This document shows positions 11,208 to 23,500 of a stretch of DNA of 64,000 bases, in pieces (position 1 is the first letter of the stretch; each line of letters starts with the position of its first letter). This stretch comes from Cydia pomonella (lineage: Eukaryota > Arthropoda > Insecta > Lepidoptera > Tortricidae). Both the position numbers and the translations under genes were made by a program. The notes beneath the pieces were generated by a model. It made no database searches and was not told the origin of the DNA. It worked only from the letters and a program-made list of their open reading frames with translations. The DNA lies in the NCBI RefSeq assembly GCF_033807575.1, contig NC_084704.1, positions 35,193,968 to 35,257,967 of the forward strand. The letters are read 5' to 3'.

Positions 11208-11686
11208 CAGTAGAGCGACCAAGATTCGAGTCTACAAGACTGTTACTAAGCCAATTTTGATGTACGGGTGTGAAGCTTGACTCAGAAGAAGAGAGCAAGC
11301 TCTTAGTGGCGAAGACGAAAATCTGGCGGAAGCTTCTGGGGCCTATCAGAGTGAACTTGGAACTTGGAGGCAAGGAAGAATAGGGAGCTAGAGAAGCTGG
11401 TTGCGATGCCCAATATTATTGGCGAGACGACTCACACGACTCCGCTGGCTCGGTCACAAGGAGAGGATGGAAGAGGATCGCGCTATGAGAAGAGCGTATG
11501 TGGGGCACCCGGGTGGAAAACGTCCGTCCGCCTGGGCGTTACAGATATCGCTGGAGTGACGAAGTTCTAAAATACCTGTCCACCCTCGGAACACCCAACA
11601 GGCGTGAAGTCGCGCAGAATAGGGCAGAGTGGAGCTCACTTGTATCAGAGGCCAAGATCCTGTTTGGGTCAGTAAGCCAGTGAAGA
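11208..11686 (+). pseudogene. RTE-type LINE, 3' end fragment (multiple frameshifts)
   Basis: A longer relative of 4461-4832. The upstream part encodes TKIRVYKTVTKPILMYGCEA, the YGxEx block that follows the RT in RTE-like LINEs. Then, in shifting frames, come LEKLVAMPNIIGET, GRYRYRWSDEVLKYL and EWSSLVSEAKILFGSVSQ. Frame breaks near 11285, 11370, 11450 and 11520 show it is dead. The tail is a GAAGTAGTAGTAAT run. Confidence 0.75.
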
Positions 11687-11729
11687 AGTAGTAGTAATAT
11701 ATTTTAATATCGGATAATTCGCTTGCTCT

Positions 11730-11945
11730 CATCCCATTCATTTTGGGTCAGCGCAGCATGTCTTTTTCTTCCTTACCTCTCTCTCGCCCGTCATCTCATC
11801 ATTCACTTGCGTTTGTTTCCTATCATCTCAAACACAGTCCATCCACCTTTTCCTCGGTTTTCCTCTCCCGTTACTTTTCTCCAAATTCATTCGTAATATC
11901 TTTCTCGTCACATGCCATGCATCCCTATTATCTCTCGCCGTGTTT
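11730..11945 (-). pseudogene. Decayed LINE fragment related to 6077-6488
   Basis: ATTTTGGGTCAGCGCAGCAT and the following pyrimidine-rich plus-strand text align by eye with the 3' end of the minus-strand LINE at 6077-6488 (GGGTCGGCACAACATG). Frames are broken. Confidence 0.55.
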
Positions 11946-13108
11946 GGAATAATTTTAACTGTCAAAAGACCCCTCATCTGTAGTGAAAAGTTTTCAACCC
12001 ACTTCAATTTCCAGATGAAGGAAGTTCCGTTAGTTATTTTTCCTAATTATTAATCTTGTAAATTTATGGACCCAAAGTCTGAAATAAATACATTGAAAAT
12101 TGAAATTGAATAAGCCGCCGTAATAAGATAGTACAATAAACGATTCCAATGTAAACTCAATACACATGTCATCCCACAACCGTTTAAACACAAGCTATCT
12201 ACTACACACGCAATCTCAACGCCAGCCATTAAATTTAATAATGAATCTCGGTATCACCGGGTGCCCTTAATGGCAAAGTTAATTCGAGAGAGCCGCAAGC
12301 AACTAGTAATAATGGGCGGATGGAACCCTGTTCGATTAAGCCGGCCCATTGATTGTTTGATGACGTCGATGGGATCCGTATCTTTGTCCGTGGGCTTAAT
12401 TACTTTATTTGTGACACGGTGGTATTGTCTCCGCGCTATTGGTGACCTTTGGGAGTCTTTAATACTGTTTAATGTTGTGTGGGTGTTTAATGGAATCCTT
12501 ATCGTCTATTTTAAACCATTTGTACCTACTTATTTTTGCTACTATTATAATTAGTTACTTGTGTATTGGGGATTTGTTCGAAGAGATTTGGTAAGGTATT
12601 TTAGCTGTGCGTTTTTTGTACCATAGCTTGGAACTTTGAGTTAAATCTTCTTTGTTCCTTTGCTATACGTACACAGTGTTAAGTATTCTCTATCTCTACA
12701 TTTACACCAGAATTTATTTCTGGTATAAATAATACTGACGTGCCTTTCGAAAGTTTCTAAAATTGCGAAATTTCCACATAGAAACATTTCGGAAGCTTCT
12801 TAAAATTTTGTATGGGGATCGAATATATGCATTTCTGAAATAAAACAAATAAATACAAATTGTTTATTTGACAAATATAAGTTTGAACAGTGTTACATGT
12901 TATACTGACCTCCACACTAGGCATAGCCTGTCTCGTAGAGGAAATAATAAGATTAACATATTGTAAGCATTAGCGGCTAGTAGCAACAGTAAGTACTTAT
13001 TCTAAAGGTAATACATATAATTAATTTAAGTAGCAATTAAAAACAGATAAGACTTATGAACTAGGTAAGTAACATGCTAAGAAAAATGAAGTTGTATTAT
13101 AGCACAAG
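11946..13108. other. Non-coding stretch with possible conserved block
   Basis: 12229-12350 is less AT-rich and rich in TAAT cores (CCATTAAATTTAATAATGAA), a candidate regulatory element. 12745-12815 repeats the GCGAAATTTCC family of 5446-5612. Nothing else recognised. Confidence 0.3.
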
Positions 13109-13258
<150 letters not shown>

Positions 13259-13880
13259 TGTACTTTCCTTTATTTGCTGTGAAACTTTAGACTTCCCTCT
13301 AGGCCTCTCTTACTTGTCTAAACATAAATTAATATCCTGATATTTACTGAAATAAATGCACGCGGGACCTTGAATACTAGGTAGAAGAGCCGAAGGAAAA
13401 CCTCACATTTTCATCGCATCACGTGTTTCCCTTTCATACTCCACAATTATTTTAGTCGGCTATTTCATTATTAAGTAATTATATCTTTAGCTCCTCCTTC
13501 ATTTACTGTTGAGGCTTTTAATTTTTCTTTCTGAAAAAGATAATTAGTTTTGTTCCTCGAAGCCAGAGGCTAGCCTTTTGTGCTTCGCATCCCAAAAAAT
13601 AACATTTCTTTCCTGTAACGGACTAATAATGGGCGTTCGTTTTTTAAACTTTTTGGCTTTAAAAATGTCTGCGGGTCTAAGAAGGTCAAGCTTTATCGTC
13701 TGTCAACGTAGTCACTTGTTATATTATTTTTCAAACAGCTTGGTTACGATGCCAGATGTTATCTCCATACAATATATAACCTTAAAATCCAAAACTCACA
13801 AAATTGTTTTTAGGTGACATCTGTCACCGTACCCAAGCTGTCAAATATGTACTACAAAGTATGTAGAGTGAAATACGTAG
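13259..13880. other. Non-coding stretch
   Basis: No gene, RNA or repeat recognised. Confidence 0.4.
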
Positions 13881-14228
13881 GTCACTAGATAAGTTTTGCA
13901 ATAGACAAATATGAAACAATGACGCGGCCTATCACATATATTTTTTTAAACTATATTTCCATAGACGATGTTTGGGCGGAAAATATTTACTTTATTTTTA
14001 AATTTGCTTATTAAAAAATTTATTTAAACTTTTTTGGGCGATTTAGAATCATAATTTATACAACATTTTCATTTAATACAAAAGTTAAGATTTTTTAATA
14101 AGTAAATTTAAAAAGCAAGTAAATGATTTCCAGCCAATCATTGTCTATGAAAATATAGTTTTAAAAAGTGTATGTGATAGACCATCTTTTTGTTTCACAT
14201 TTGTCTATTACAAAACTTATCTAGTGAC
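13881..14228. mobile_element. 348-bp palindromic MITE
   Basis: Arms of about 139 bp (13881-14019 and 14091-14228) pair with modest divergence. They start GTCACTAGATAAGTTTTG and end CAAAACTTATCTAGTGAC. The loop of about 70 bp is AT-rich. Flanking TACGTAG and GTATGTA are similar but not a clean target duplication. No ORF. Confidence 0.85.
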
Positions 14229-14557
14229 GTATGTATGACAAGGTAGATAATAAAAGTGCAACTAGAAGCTGTACTGGTTATTTTTAAGTAACATCATGTC
14301 AGTATGCTCCAATGACAGAGCGTCTCGCGGCTAACTGCAACGGTCCATCATAGGTTCTAATCATAAATTTGCAGCGTAGTAGAAACTCCGTTAAGACTTG
14401 CATCTCCTAAAACTGGCGACCTTGCGCCCTTGAGGAATCTCGACCTACGTTCAGGCCATAAAAACGTTAATGCCGATAACGTAAAAAAAAGCTATAAATT
14501 GCGCTAGCGTTTTAAAGCTAAAATGTCTTAAGATTCGTTAATAATCAAACGAGAGTA

Positions 14558-14691
14558 CAGTCCTGTCTGAAAACATCGACACGATCGAAGTGCCAAAAAT
14601 ATGTATGCACGACCTTATGGCCCATATATTGGGGTATAGTGTATACATATTTTTGGCACTTTGTCCGTCTCGATATTTTCAGACGTGTCCG
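14558..14691. mobile_element. 134-bp palindromic MITE, TA-flanked
   Basis: Left arm CAGTCCTGTCTGAAAACATC and right arm GATATTTTCAGACGTGTCCG are imperfect inverses; the inner arms GTGCCAAAAATATGTATGCA and GTATACATATTTTTGGCAC pair well. TA at 14556-14557 and 14692-14693 fits mariner-type insertion. Confidence 0.8.
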
Positions 14692-14693
14692 TA

Positions 14694-15668
14694 CCACACT
14701 AGATTAACATTTTTGTATTGTTATTTGCTGATATAACATTTGCCCTAATCAAAGTATTACCAGCTTTCAATGCCAGAAATTTAACTTTAGATTGACTGTT
14801 GAAGCTTACACGGACTTTATGTTTTAAAATATGTAACTCGGTTCTTCGGTTTTTGTCTGATTTAATCTCTTGTCTTTAATTAGGTATTTATTCTTTAGCT
14901 TAATTATTTCTTATTTTATATAAATTCAAGTCTTGGAGACCTTTTACATCTCTAAGAATAATTTTATGATCTTTTTTTATTATATTTTATCTCTGACACT
15001 CTGAGACTTTTACATCTCTAAAAATTGTTAGTATTTTTTGTTTGTATTTTTTATCATAGTTTTTTTTGTGTAATTCGCCATTTAGAGACTGTATACATCT
15101 CTAATAAAATATCTAATGTTTCATTGATTCCATATTTGTAATTGTATTTTGTTATTTTTTATGTTTGTAAAAAAATTACATGTAATGCCTCTAGGGCTTA
15201 TTTGCTGAATAAATGGTTAATGTTTGATAATTGAAATTGACGCACACATCTAGGCTCTCCGAAACATGTCGCGCACTATGAATATGCGACTGACTAACCC
15301 GTAAAATTTGCTTGGCACCTCAAGAAATGAAAAGAAAGCGTTATTTTCCGATTATCATTTTAAAAATTCAACGTCACCGCTACGAAACTATTGACCTCAT
15401 AATACTTGTGCAATAGAAATTGAAACGTCTCCGATATAAATATGTTCGAAGGCGGTAAAATGTCAAACCGTTTGATAAAGGTCATCTGCCATCATTTATT
15501 ATTAGTGGCCAGGACGCCGGCCGAGCAGATCGTGAATTTATTATGCGACCCCTGAATTAATGATCCAAGTGTCCACTTTACTGCGTTATTCCTTTAAAAA
15601 AACGTTAATCGAATAGGTGTAGCAATGAAGTTTTTTTAATGGAAAATATGACTTGTATACGTTGGTAA
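14694..15668. other. Non-coding stretch with a triplicated motif
   Basis: GAGAC-(N)-TTTACATCTCTAA-like blocks recur at about 14936, 15001 and 15085. 15495-15580 (CCAGGACGCCGGCCGAGCAG, CTGAATTAATGATCC) is an unusually balanced, non-repetitive island that might be a conserved regulatory element. Confidence 0.35.
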
Positions 15669-15670
15669 TA

Positions 15671-15863
15671 CTGAAAGTTTCTGGAATGAGCCATTGAGAC
15701 ATCACGCAATGAAAATGTTATTTGTTGTAAATATAACTTATTCTCTATTTTTAGATACAATTTTTTCGATGATGATTTGTATTTCAGGAATGCTGTTTGA
15801 AAATTATATGTCAGGGATTATTGAGAGATTTTTTAAACTTTTTAAGATTCCAGAAACTTTCAG
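15671..15863. mobile_element. 193-bp MITE, TA-flanked
   Basis: Perfect 17-bp terminal inverted repeats CTGAAAGTTTCTGGAAT (15671-15687) and ATTCCAGAAACTTTCAG (15847-15863), each next to TA (15669-15670 and 15864-15865). No ORF. Confidence 0.85.
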
Positions 15864-15865
15864 TA

Positions 15866-18170
15866 TGTCCTAAGTATAAATTCATTTTGTAATGGAGTCT
15901 GAAATAATTATGACGTAACATTCTGCTTGAAGTGGTGATATGAAAATTGTTATAGCGGTTTGGGAATAGACTGTGTAGATAACAATTTTGGTTTTTTAGA
16001 TTATGTTTATATTATTAATGTTAATTGGAAAAAGGTCGAGGATGACACTTGATTCAACCATGAGACCGCCTTGCCTTAGGTATAGGAAAAATTGCATCTG
16101 TCCAAATTAAATTTTTGTAATGTATATGTACCTTCGTAAAACTAAGTAGCGTACGTAACTTAAAAGATAATTACGTTCGATTTTTATTTTGTTGACGGAG
16201 TTTTTTCGCCAGTTTTTTATTCAAATTTGTCTGGTTTTAAAAACTCCTTGGGTGGAAAATCACGACTCATCTCGAAAAAAAACGAAGAAGAGGAAGAGTG
16301 TTGAAGACATACGGTGAATTTGCTCTTATATTATGAGAATAGGCAACTTTATCTATACACCATTTTTTATTCGAAAGCCGACGAAATAAAATTAACAACA
16401 AGATTAAAATCGTCCCAATAGGTACCCGATATAATTTAGACGAGAAAAACAAAACGCTTGATACCAAAGCCAAGCAACTGTTAATCAAAGGGAGCCTCAC
16501 TGACTTAATGCAAGGCTTTGCAGTCAACACTGAGATACCCGATACTATATAGTATATTATTATTTCCCGACGTCCTCCCTTCGAACATTGTGCGCTCTAA
16601 ACCCATAATAGTCCAAGATTTATCGACGCCATTAACATGGAAATAATAATTCCACACTTTATCGTCTATAAAAGCATTTTAATATCAGCTCGTTTGATTT
16701 ATCTCGCAAAATTCACTTACCGTCGGATTATTGTTTAGCTAAACATCTGAGTTTAATGCGGCAGTTATCTTCAAATTGGTCATAATTCGAAATTATAACG
16801 TCGAATCGCAACCACTGCTGTCGGCAGTAAACGTGCCGCGATCAAACTTTGTTTATATGTGTTTGTAGTTACTGAGCTATAGAATAGATAACATTAGGTA
16901 TCTAGCCCGCCGACCCCCTAAAGCACATATCAACCATACCCTCACATCCTTCAGCCCCTCATCCATTCCCTTCAGGGTATGATGGAAATATTCGCAGTCA
17001 ACGGATAAGTCTCGGTAGTTTAGTTGGTAGAGCGGCGGGTTGGTATCCTGGAGTCGTCTTCATAATAGGCATAGTCACTACCAAGTATAGTATGTATCTT
17101 TAGATATTGAAAAGAATGTAAACAAACTACAATTAGGTATTTTATCGGGCTAGAAAATTCTTTAAATCAATTAACTTAACTCGATGTGCCAAAACGAACA
17201 GAAGATTTACTACGATATATATCTTACTTGACGTAACAACGAATGATTTGATTAATCAACAGAGTACATTTTTTTTTGTAATATTTGCTATTACTTCGCC
17301 CTAGAAAAGAACCTAAAACAAAATCGAATATTTAGCCATTACACGATTAAATGAAATAGGTTAGAAACCAGAATGATGAGGAACAGATCGAGACAGTTTT
17401 CTATTTGGTTGGTTAACCGAAAAATGTTTCAAGTACCCGAAAATGTAAAACACACACACTAAATTCATTTTTACATTTATTTACATTTATTTAACAGTCT
17501 TAAAATACGGACTATACTAGGAGACCGTTAAATCCATTAAAGCCAAGCTCCAAATAAATTACATGCAAAACTAAACTGACAGACGCAAATTGCGAAATTA
17601 ACACGATAAACACTGCACATCCCCACGCATCTTAAAAATGTACCAGCGAACCTTCCGTGAGGGCGCCACATAACTCAGCCCGAGATGGTTCGTGCCACGC
17701 CCCCATCAGCCTCATGGACATTCCTTATCATTTATTAACCGGCCATAAGTGCTAAAATGTGTACATTCATACCGTCTACGTGTCTATGTATTAATAATTC
17801 AATATATCTGGGCTCAGAGGCTCCTTGAGCATGCGATGGCCGACATATTTATCGTGCAATTGGGTCGGTCAAATTATTTATTGGAACGGAAATTTGAATG
17901 CGGTCGGGTTTTTTCATTTGCGGAGTTGTGCTGCGTGTGTGATGTTTTCTATTTCTTCTTGAATGTTATGGCGATTGGCGTAGAATTATTTTTGAGAAGC
18001 AGCACTTTTGCGAAGTAACCTGTATTTTAAGGCTTTCTGTTATAAGTTTTAAGTATTCTTTAACATAGTTACTATGGTGATCTTATAGTTTGTAGTGATA
18101 CTTTGGTATGTAATTTTAGTTTTAAGTTAATCACGAATAAAATATTTGACATTTTAAATAGTTGATTGAA
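15866..18170. other. Long non-coding stretch
   Basis: 17008-17050 (GGTAGTTTAGTTGGTAGAGC) is a truncated tRNA-like SINE head without a B box. 16740-16860 and 17590-17720 are relatively balanced in composition and might be regulatory. No gene is supported; the 89-codon plus-strand frame at 17749-18018 has no recognisable feature. Confidence 0.35.
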
Positions 18171-18400
18171 TCGCATCATAGCCTAGACGGTAGTGAAGCA
18201 AGAGCCTTTGAAGCAGAAGGTCCCTGGTTCGAATCGCCGTAAGGGCATTTATTTGTGTTAATCACAAAGATTTGTTCGTGACTTATGGTATGGATGTTAT
18301 CTATTTATTTATATTTTTATCTATTTCTATACATTATATGTGTCGTCGTTTAGTACCCACACTACAAGCTTTAATAAGCTTATTGTGGGACTATGTCAGT
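18171..18400 (+). mobile_element. tRNA-headed SINE (Metulj-like), old copy
   Basis: Diverged relative of 7059-7316: head ATAGCCTAGACGGTAGTGAA, B-box CTGGTTCGAATCG, body TAAGGGCATTTATTTGTG and end CTTATTGTGGGACTATGTCA. Confidence 0.8.
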
Positions 18401-18576
18401 TGTGTCATGTATGTTGGTAGATGACAGTTGCGAATATACCTTGTTATGGAAAGCGTGTTTCATTACCAGCATTCCAGTATTTCCCCAAAATATTTTACTG
18501 GCGACGACGAATACCAAAAATCCGTGCGTGCTACGTATAGTTGTAATAATAGCAAACAAAAGAAAGTGCAAATACG

Positions 18577-19937
18577 ATGTCGGTCGGCAAGATAAGTGAA
18601 TTTAAAATCCATACGGACGATTGGAGGTTATACATTGAGCGGCTCGAACAATACTTTTTGGTTAATAAAATTGTGGACGATTTAAAGGTTCCCACACTAA
18701 TAACAGTTATGGGAGCCGAAAGTTATGAACTATTAGTGAGTTTGTGTACCCCAACGAAACCCAGTGAAAAAACATTTAAGGACTTAACCGCCATTATGGA
18801 ACGGCACTTACAACCGAAACCGAGTGCATTAGCCGAGCGATATAAATTCCGCCATAGGAAGCAGGCTACCAACGAAAGTATAGCGGAGTATGTAGCTATT
18901 TTGAAAAGGATGTCGAAGACATGTGAGTTTGGACTTTGGTTGGAAGAGAGCCTCAGGGATCAGCTGGTATGCGGGTTAAGTAGTGAAATGATACGACAGC
19001 GGTTATTCGCAGAAGAAAACTTAGATTTTGCCAAAGCGTACAGCTTGGCAGTCAGTTTAGCAGCGGCTGAAAAGGATGCGGCCGTGGTTGAGGGATCGTG
19101 CAAAAAGCAGGCTGAGGTCAAGGTGGCCGATTGTCAAGCCATGGCGGGAGCATGGCAGCGTAACGCAAGCGTCGCGACAGGCGATAGGGCGCAGGCTAGC
19201 AGCGGGCAATCAGGAGTAAACAGGCAGTTTGGGCAGCGCGCGCATTTCTCGACACGAGGGCAGCAAACGAACGGGCAGCGTACGGGCGCGGCCGCGAGGC
19301 AGCCTGCAGCGGCAGGACAGCGCGGGCAGCGACAATGCTCAGTTTGTGGGGGCTCCCACCCGGAAGCGCCGGCGCAGTGCAAATTCGCGCGATATGTGTG
19401 CAGAGTGTGTAATCGCGAGGGGCACCTGCGACGTGTTTGCCCTAACGTGACGGGGCATCATAGGGTGGAAGCGATGACAGACATGGACACTGACGACAGC
19501 GACGAGGTAATTGTAGTTAGCATGAATCATTTATCAGTGTCTGACTGTAAACCAATAATGATTCCAATTAATGTGCACAATAAATCTTTAAGTATGGAAT
19601 TAGACACAGGCTGTGCAGTAAGTTGTATAAGTTTGGAATTGTATCAGCGTGAGTTTGCTGATTTAGAATTAAATAAAAGTAATGTAGTGTTAAGATATTA
19701 TACTGGTGAACTCGTTAAACCGCTAGGAGTAATCAACCATTAGTTAATTACCGAGATCGGAAGTCATATTTAAATTTATATGTTATCAAAGACGGTATAA
19801 CGCTTCTTTTAGGTAGACAATGGATAGCGGCCTTGAATATACTTGACTTACCCGGCTATGACGAGTATATGTTAGGGTATGTCAATAGCGAAGATGAAGG
19901 CTTTAATAAGAGAAGGATGAAAGATTTGTCCCAATAA
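18577..19937 (+). pseudogene. Mag-like Ty3/gypsy gag-protease, truncated
   Basis: An uninterrupted 388-codon frame starts MSVGKISEFKIHTDDWRLYI (18577-19743). Residues ~10-165 look like a retrotransposon Gag core. A Gln/Gly/Ala-rich linker follows. Two zinc knuckles come next: C254-C257-H261-C268 and a canonical CX2CX4HX4C at C275-C278-H283-C288. The aspartic protease starts at D343-T344-G345 (ELDTGCAVSC). The frame stops at 19741-19743, but protease sequence, including the LLLGRQW block, resumes one frame back from about 19740 and ends at a stop near 19935. The double-knuckle arrangement suggests the Mag lineage. RT, RNase H and integrase are missing and no matching LTR pair is visible. The leader at about 18401-18576 may include an LTR remnant and primer site (TACTGGCGACGACGA). 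Dead copy, unrelated to the element at 20139. Confidence 0.8.
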
Positions 19938-20138
19938 TATTAATGAATTAATTATTTATTTAAATTTAGATTTTTTATGCTTCAGATTACATCTAGAGAA
20001 TGCACCTATAGTTTTACAACAGAGAGTGAAATCGCTTCGTCAAATCATTGAAAGCATATCTGTCAGTAGCAGTAACAATCCGAACACCCAAACAATCTTT
20101 AGTCTGTAGTAAAAATAGCTGACGTTAAACAGCCCACG
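19938..20138 (+). other. Short non-coding flank with an exon-like segment
   Basis: A good 3' splice-site-like sequence (TTTTTTATGCTTCAG ending about 19985) precedes about 40 open codons (LHLENAPIVLQQRVKSLRQI and onward), a TAG and then the gypsy insertion site CACG (20135-20138). It may be a terminal exon, more of the Mag-like element's flank, or chance. Confidence 0.2.
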
Positions 20139-20566
20139 TGTGGCACTTCTTTGTGGTAATTAGCAGGAACTGTCCTTGGCGCTTAAAATCAAAGTCTACA
20201 ATTCACGACACAGCAGTTTATTAGCACAAGCACAGAAGAAAGTCAGCACACAAGCACAGAAGGTGGAAGGAACACAAAACAAGCAAAGCAAGATAGGATC
20301 ACGTAAAGGTTTCGGAGCGCAAAGCGACGTGCGTTCAGTATCGAGCGGTTAGATCGACTGGCCGCGCCGCGCTAGAGGCGCAGGCGCGTTGCGGCGGACA
20401 GCGCTCGCGCAACCGGTTGGGAACTAGAACAAAGGATGACGTCCGGCGCTCTGTCTCCACTATACGTAACTACTATGTACGGATCTCGTCCGTCAATTAA
20501 TACTAGATATGAAACAGACTATAGATATAAAATAAAAACTACACAAATAATAACATGGCCCCCACA
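20139..20566 (-). repeat. 3' LTR of gypsy element
   Basis: 428 bp. On the plus strand it begins TGTGGCACTTCTTTGTGG and ends AACATGGCCCCCACA. It matches 24588-25015 at a constant offset of 4449 with no difference seen by eye. On the minus strand an AATAAA lies at about 20216-20222, near the LTR end, as expected for an LTR poly-A signal. Confidence 0.97.
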
Positions 20567-20581
20567 TCACTCCCCTCCTGA
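20567..20581 (-). other. Polypurine tract
   Basis: On the minus strand TCAGGAGGGGAGTGA abuts the 3' LTR: the expected position and composition for the plus-strand DNA synthesis primer. Confidence 0.8.
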
Positions 20582-20589
20582 GACCGTCG

Positions 20590-23500
20590 CTACGGGCGAT
20601 AATAGCATGGCCGGCGTACTTCACGACCTGACCTTGTTCTGGTTACAACTGGATCCTTGGTCATACTTGCTCTAGTTTCTTCGGAATTATTGTTGCTATC
20701 CATTATGTAGGCCGGTTTTAACCGATCTATTGATACGGAAACCTGTTTTCCTTTAATCATCAGTTTGAAAACCTTGGCATCTCTCTCTAGTACTTGATGC
20801 GGTCCAGTGTATGCAGGTTGTAGTGCGGCGCGCAATGCGTCTTCCCTCAGGAAAACGTGGCTACATGTGGCTAAGTCCTTAAAAACAAATATTGACTTAT
20901 TGTCATGGCGTGAGGCTGGCAGTGGTCGAAGTCTTTTAGTTGACTGGCGAAGACGAGCCATGTAATCAGTAATATCTGTAGATCCTGACATATGTGGCTC
21001 AAAGAATTCGCCTGGCAATCGTAAGGTTTCGCCGTATACTATTTCGGCTGACGATGCCTGTAGATCTTCCTTGTATGCGCTTCGGACACCCAGAAGAACT
21101 ATCGGTAACGACTCCGTCCATTTTTCTGCCGAGTGACAAGAGATTGCTGCCTTAAGTTGTCTATGGAATCTCTCCACGATACCGTTGCACGCCGGATGAT
21201 ATGCAGTGGTTGTCTTGTGTTGAAATCCGGATATTTGGGCAAGATGCTTAAACAAAGACGACTCGAATTGGCGGCCACGGTCTGTGACTATTTCTTCAGG
21301 ACAGCCGAACCTCGAGATCCATGTGGAAAGTAAGGCCTTGGCTACGGTCTCTGCAGTTGCATCTGTTATCGGTACTGCCTCGGGCCACCTCGTGAACCTA
21401 TCTACCGCAGTAAGGCAGTATCGAAATCCTTCTGAAGGTGGTAGTGGTCCTACGAGGTCTATGTGGATGTGTCTGAATCTTGCGCGAGGCAGTTGGAATG
21501 TTCCTATAGGTGCAGAGACGTGTCGCGATATCTTGGACCGCTGACAGGGCAGGCAGCACCGTGACCATTCTCGGCAATCCTTCCTCATTTCAGGCCATAC
21601 GAAGCGTTCTGTTACTAACTTTACTGAAGCATTAGCCCCTGGGTGGCTCAGACTGTGAAGGCTGTTAAAAATCTGTCGTCTAAAGATCTTCGGAACGTAT
21701 GGCCTCGGGTTTTTCACACTGATATCGCAATAAAGTTCAGCGTGTGTTCCAGGAACCTTGGTTTTTATAAGTCGTAATGACGTGGTTTGTTGCAAGAGTT
21801 GGGCCAGTTCCGGGTCTTCGGCCTGACTTTTGGCCAAATGCTCAAGGTTCACAGGCGATGAAATTTCTTCGATACGGGATAAGGTATCAGCTACGACGTT
21901 ATCTGTACCAGCTATATGTCGAATATCCGTTGTGAATTGCGATATATAGTCAAGATGGCGGTATTGGCGAGGTGGGCATTTCTCCTTGCGATTGTGAAAC
22001 GCGAATGTTAGAGGCTTGTGGTCGGTATAAATGGTGAAATTACGTGCTTCGACCATGTGTCTAAAATATTTTACGGCTTCATAAATCGCTAGCAACTCTC
22101 TATCGTATGGTGAATATTTTTGTTGAGCTGGGCTGAGCTTCCTTGAGAAGAATGCTAGTGGTTGCCAAGAACTGTCCTTGAATTGTTGTAAGACCGCCCC
22201 GATTGCTGTATCTGATGCGTCACATGCCAATCCGAGCCTTGCGTGGCAGTCAGGGTGAGCCAGTAATGCAGCCTGGCAAAGACTCTGTTTGCAGTCATTA
22301 AAAGCTTTTAGTGCTCTGCCCGTAATGTCAACAGGGTGTGAGCCTTTTACAGGGCCAACCAAGAGGGAGTTAAGTGGTGCTTGAACTTGAGCTGCCCTAG
22401 GAATGAAGCGTCTATAAAAGTTCAACATTCCTAAAAATCTTCTTAGCCCCTTGACGTTCTTAGGTACTGGGAAGCTGGAAATGGCCTCGACCTTGTCGTT
22501 CAGGGGTTTGGTTCCTCTAGCAGTTATAGAATAGCCCAAGAAGTTTATCTCTGACACGCCGAAGATACATTTCGATGTATTTATTAGCATGCCGTACTCG
22601 GACAGTCTCCTAAAGATCTGGCGAAGATGGGTCTCATGCTCTTCGCTGTTTCTTGAGAAAATGAGAAAATCATCGAGGTAGGCGTAACAATTGTCTAATC
22701 CTCGCGTGATTTCGTCTACAAATCTCTGAAAAGTTTGCCCTGCGTTTCGTAATCCGAACGTCATATACGGGAATTCAAATAGTCCGAACGGTGTGGTGAT
22801 GGCGGTTTTCGGTATGTCTTCGGGGCTGACCGGTATCTGGTTATATGCCTTCACGAGGTCTAACTTCGAGAATATCTTGCATCCGGTAATGTTATGCGCG
22901 AAGTCATGTATGTGGCGTATAGGGTACCGATCCGGTATGGTTCTTGCGTTCAGCATCCGGTAATCTCCGCAAGGTCTCCAACCGTTTTCCTTCTTGGGCG
23001 CGAGGTGAAGAGGAGATGACCATGGACTTTGTGATGGCCGTGCAGTGCCATCCTTTAACATGGCTTCAAACTCTTTCTTTGCTATCTGCAGCTTATCGGG
23101 TGCTAGTCTACGTGGGGAGGAGGAGACTGGAGCCCCGGGAGTGGTTTTGATAAAATGCACTGTATTGTGTTTTAGCTCTCGCTGTACGCCTGATGGTCGT
23201 GTTATCTCTGGGAATTCATTCAATATGTCGTGGTACTTGCTGTCACCGCCTACTACCTTAATCGAGGAAATATTTTTAGATGAACTCGGTAGAAACCCCG
23301 CGACATGCAATGAAGTTGTGTTGTCGACTAAACGCTGAAGTCGGATGTCGACTAAGAGGTTATAATGACCTAAGAAGTCGGCTCCGATGATGGCTTTAGT
23401 CACGTCGGCAACGACAAATCGCCAAGAGTAATCGCGGCGAAGGCCCAAGTCCAGAGTAAGGTGGACGTAACCGTACGTATTTATTATCGATTCATTAGCT

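Noticed and set aside
17008..17050. tRNA-like GGTAGTTTAGTTGGTAGAGC
   Set aside because: Only the 5' half is present, with no B box or acceptor closure; SINE head fragment.
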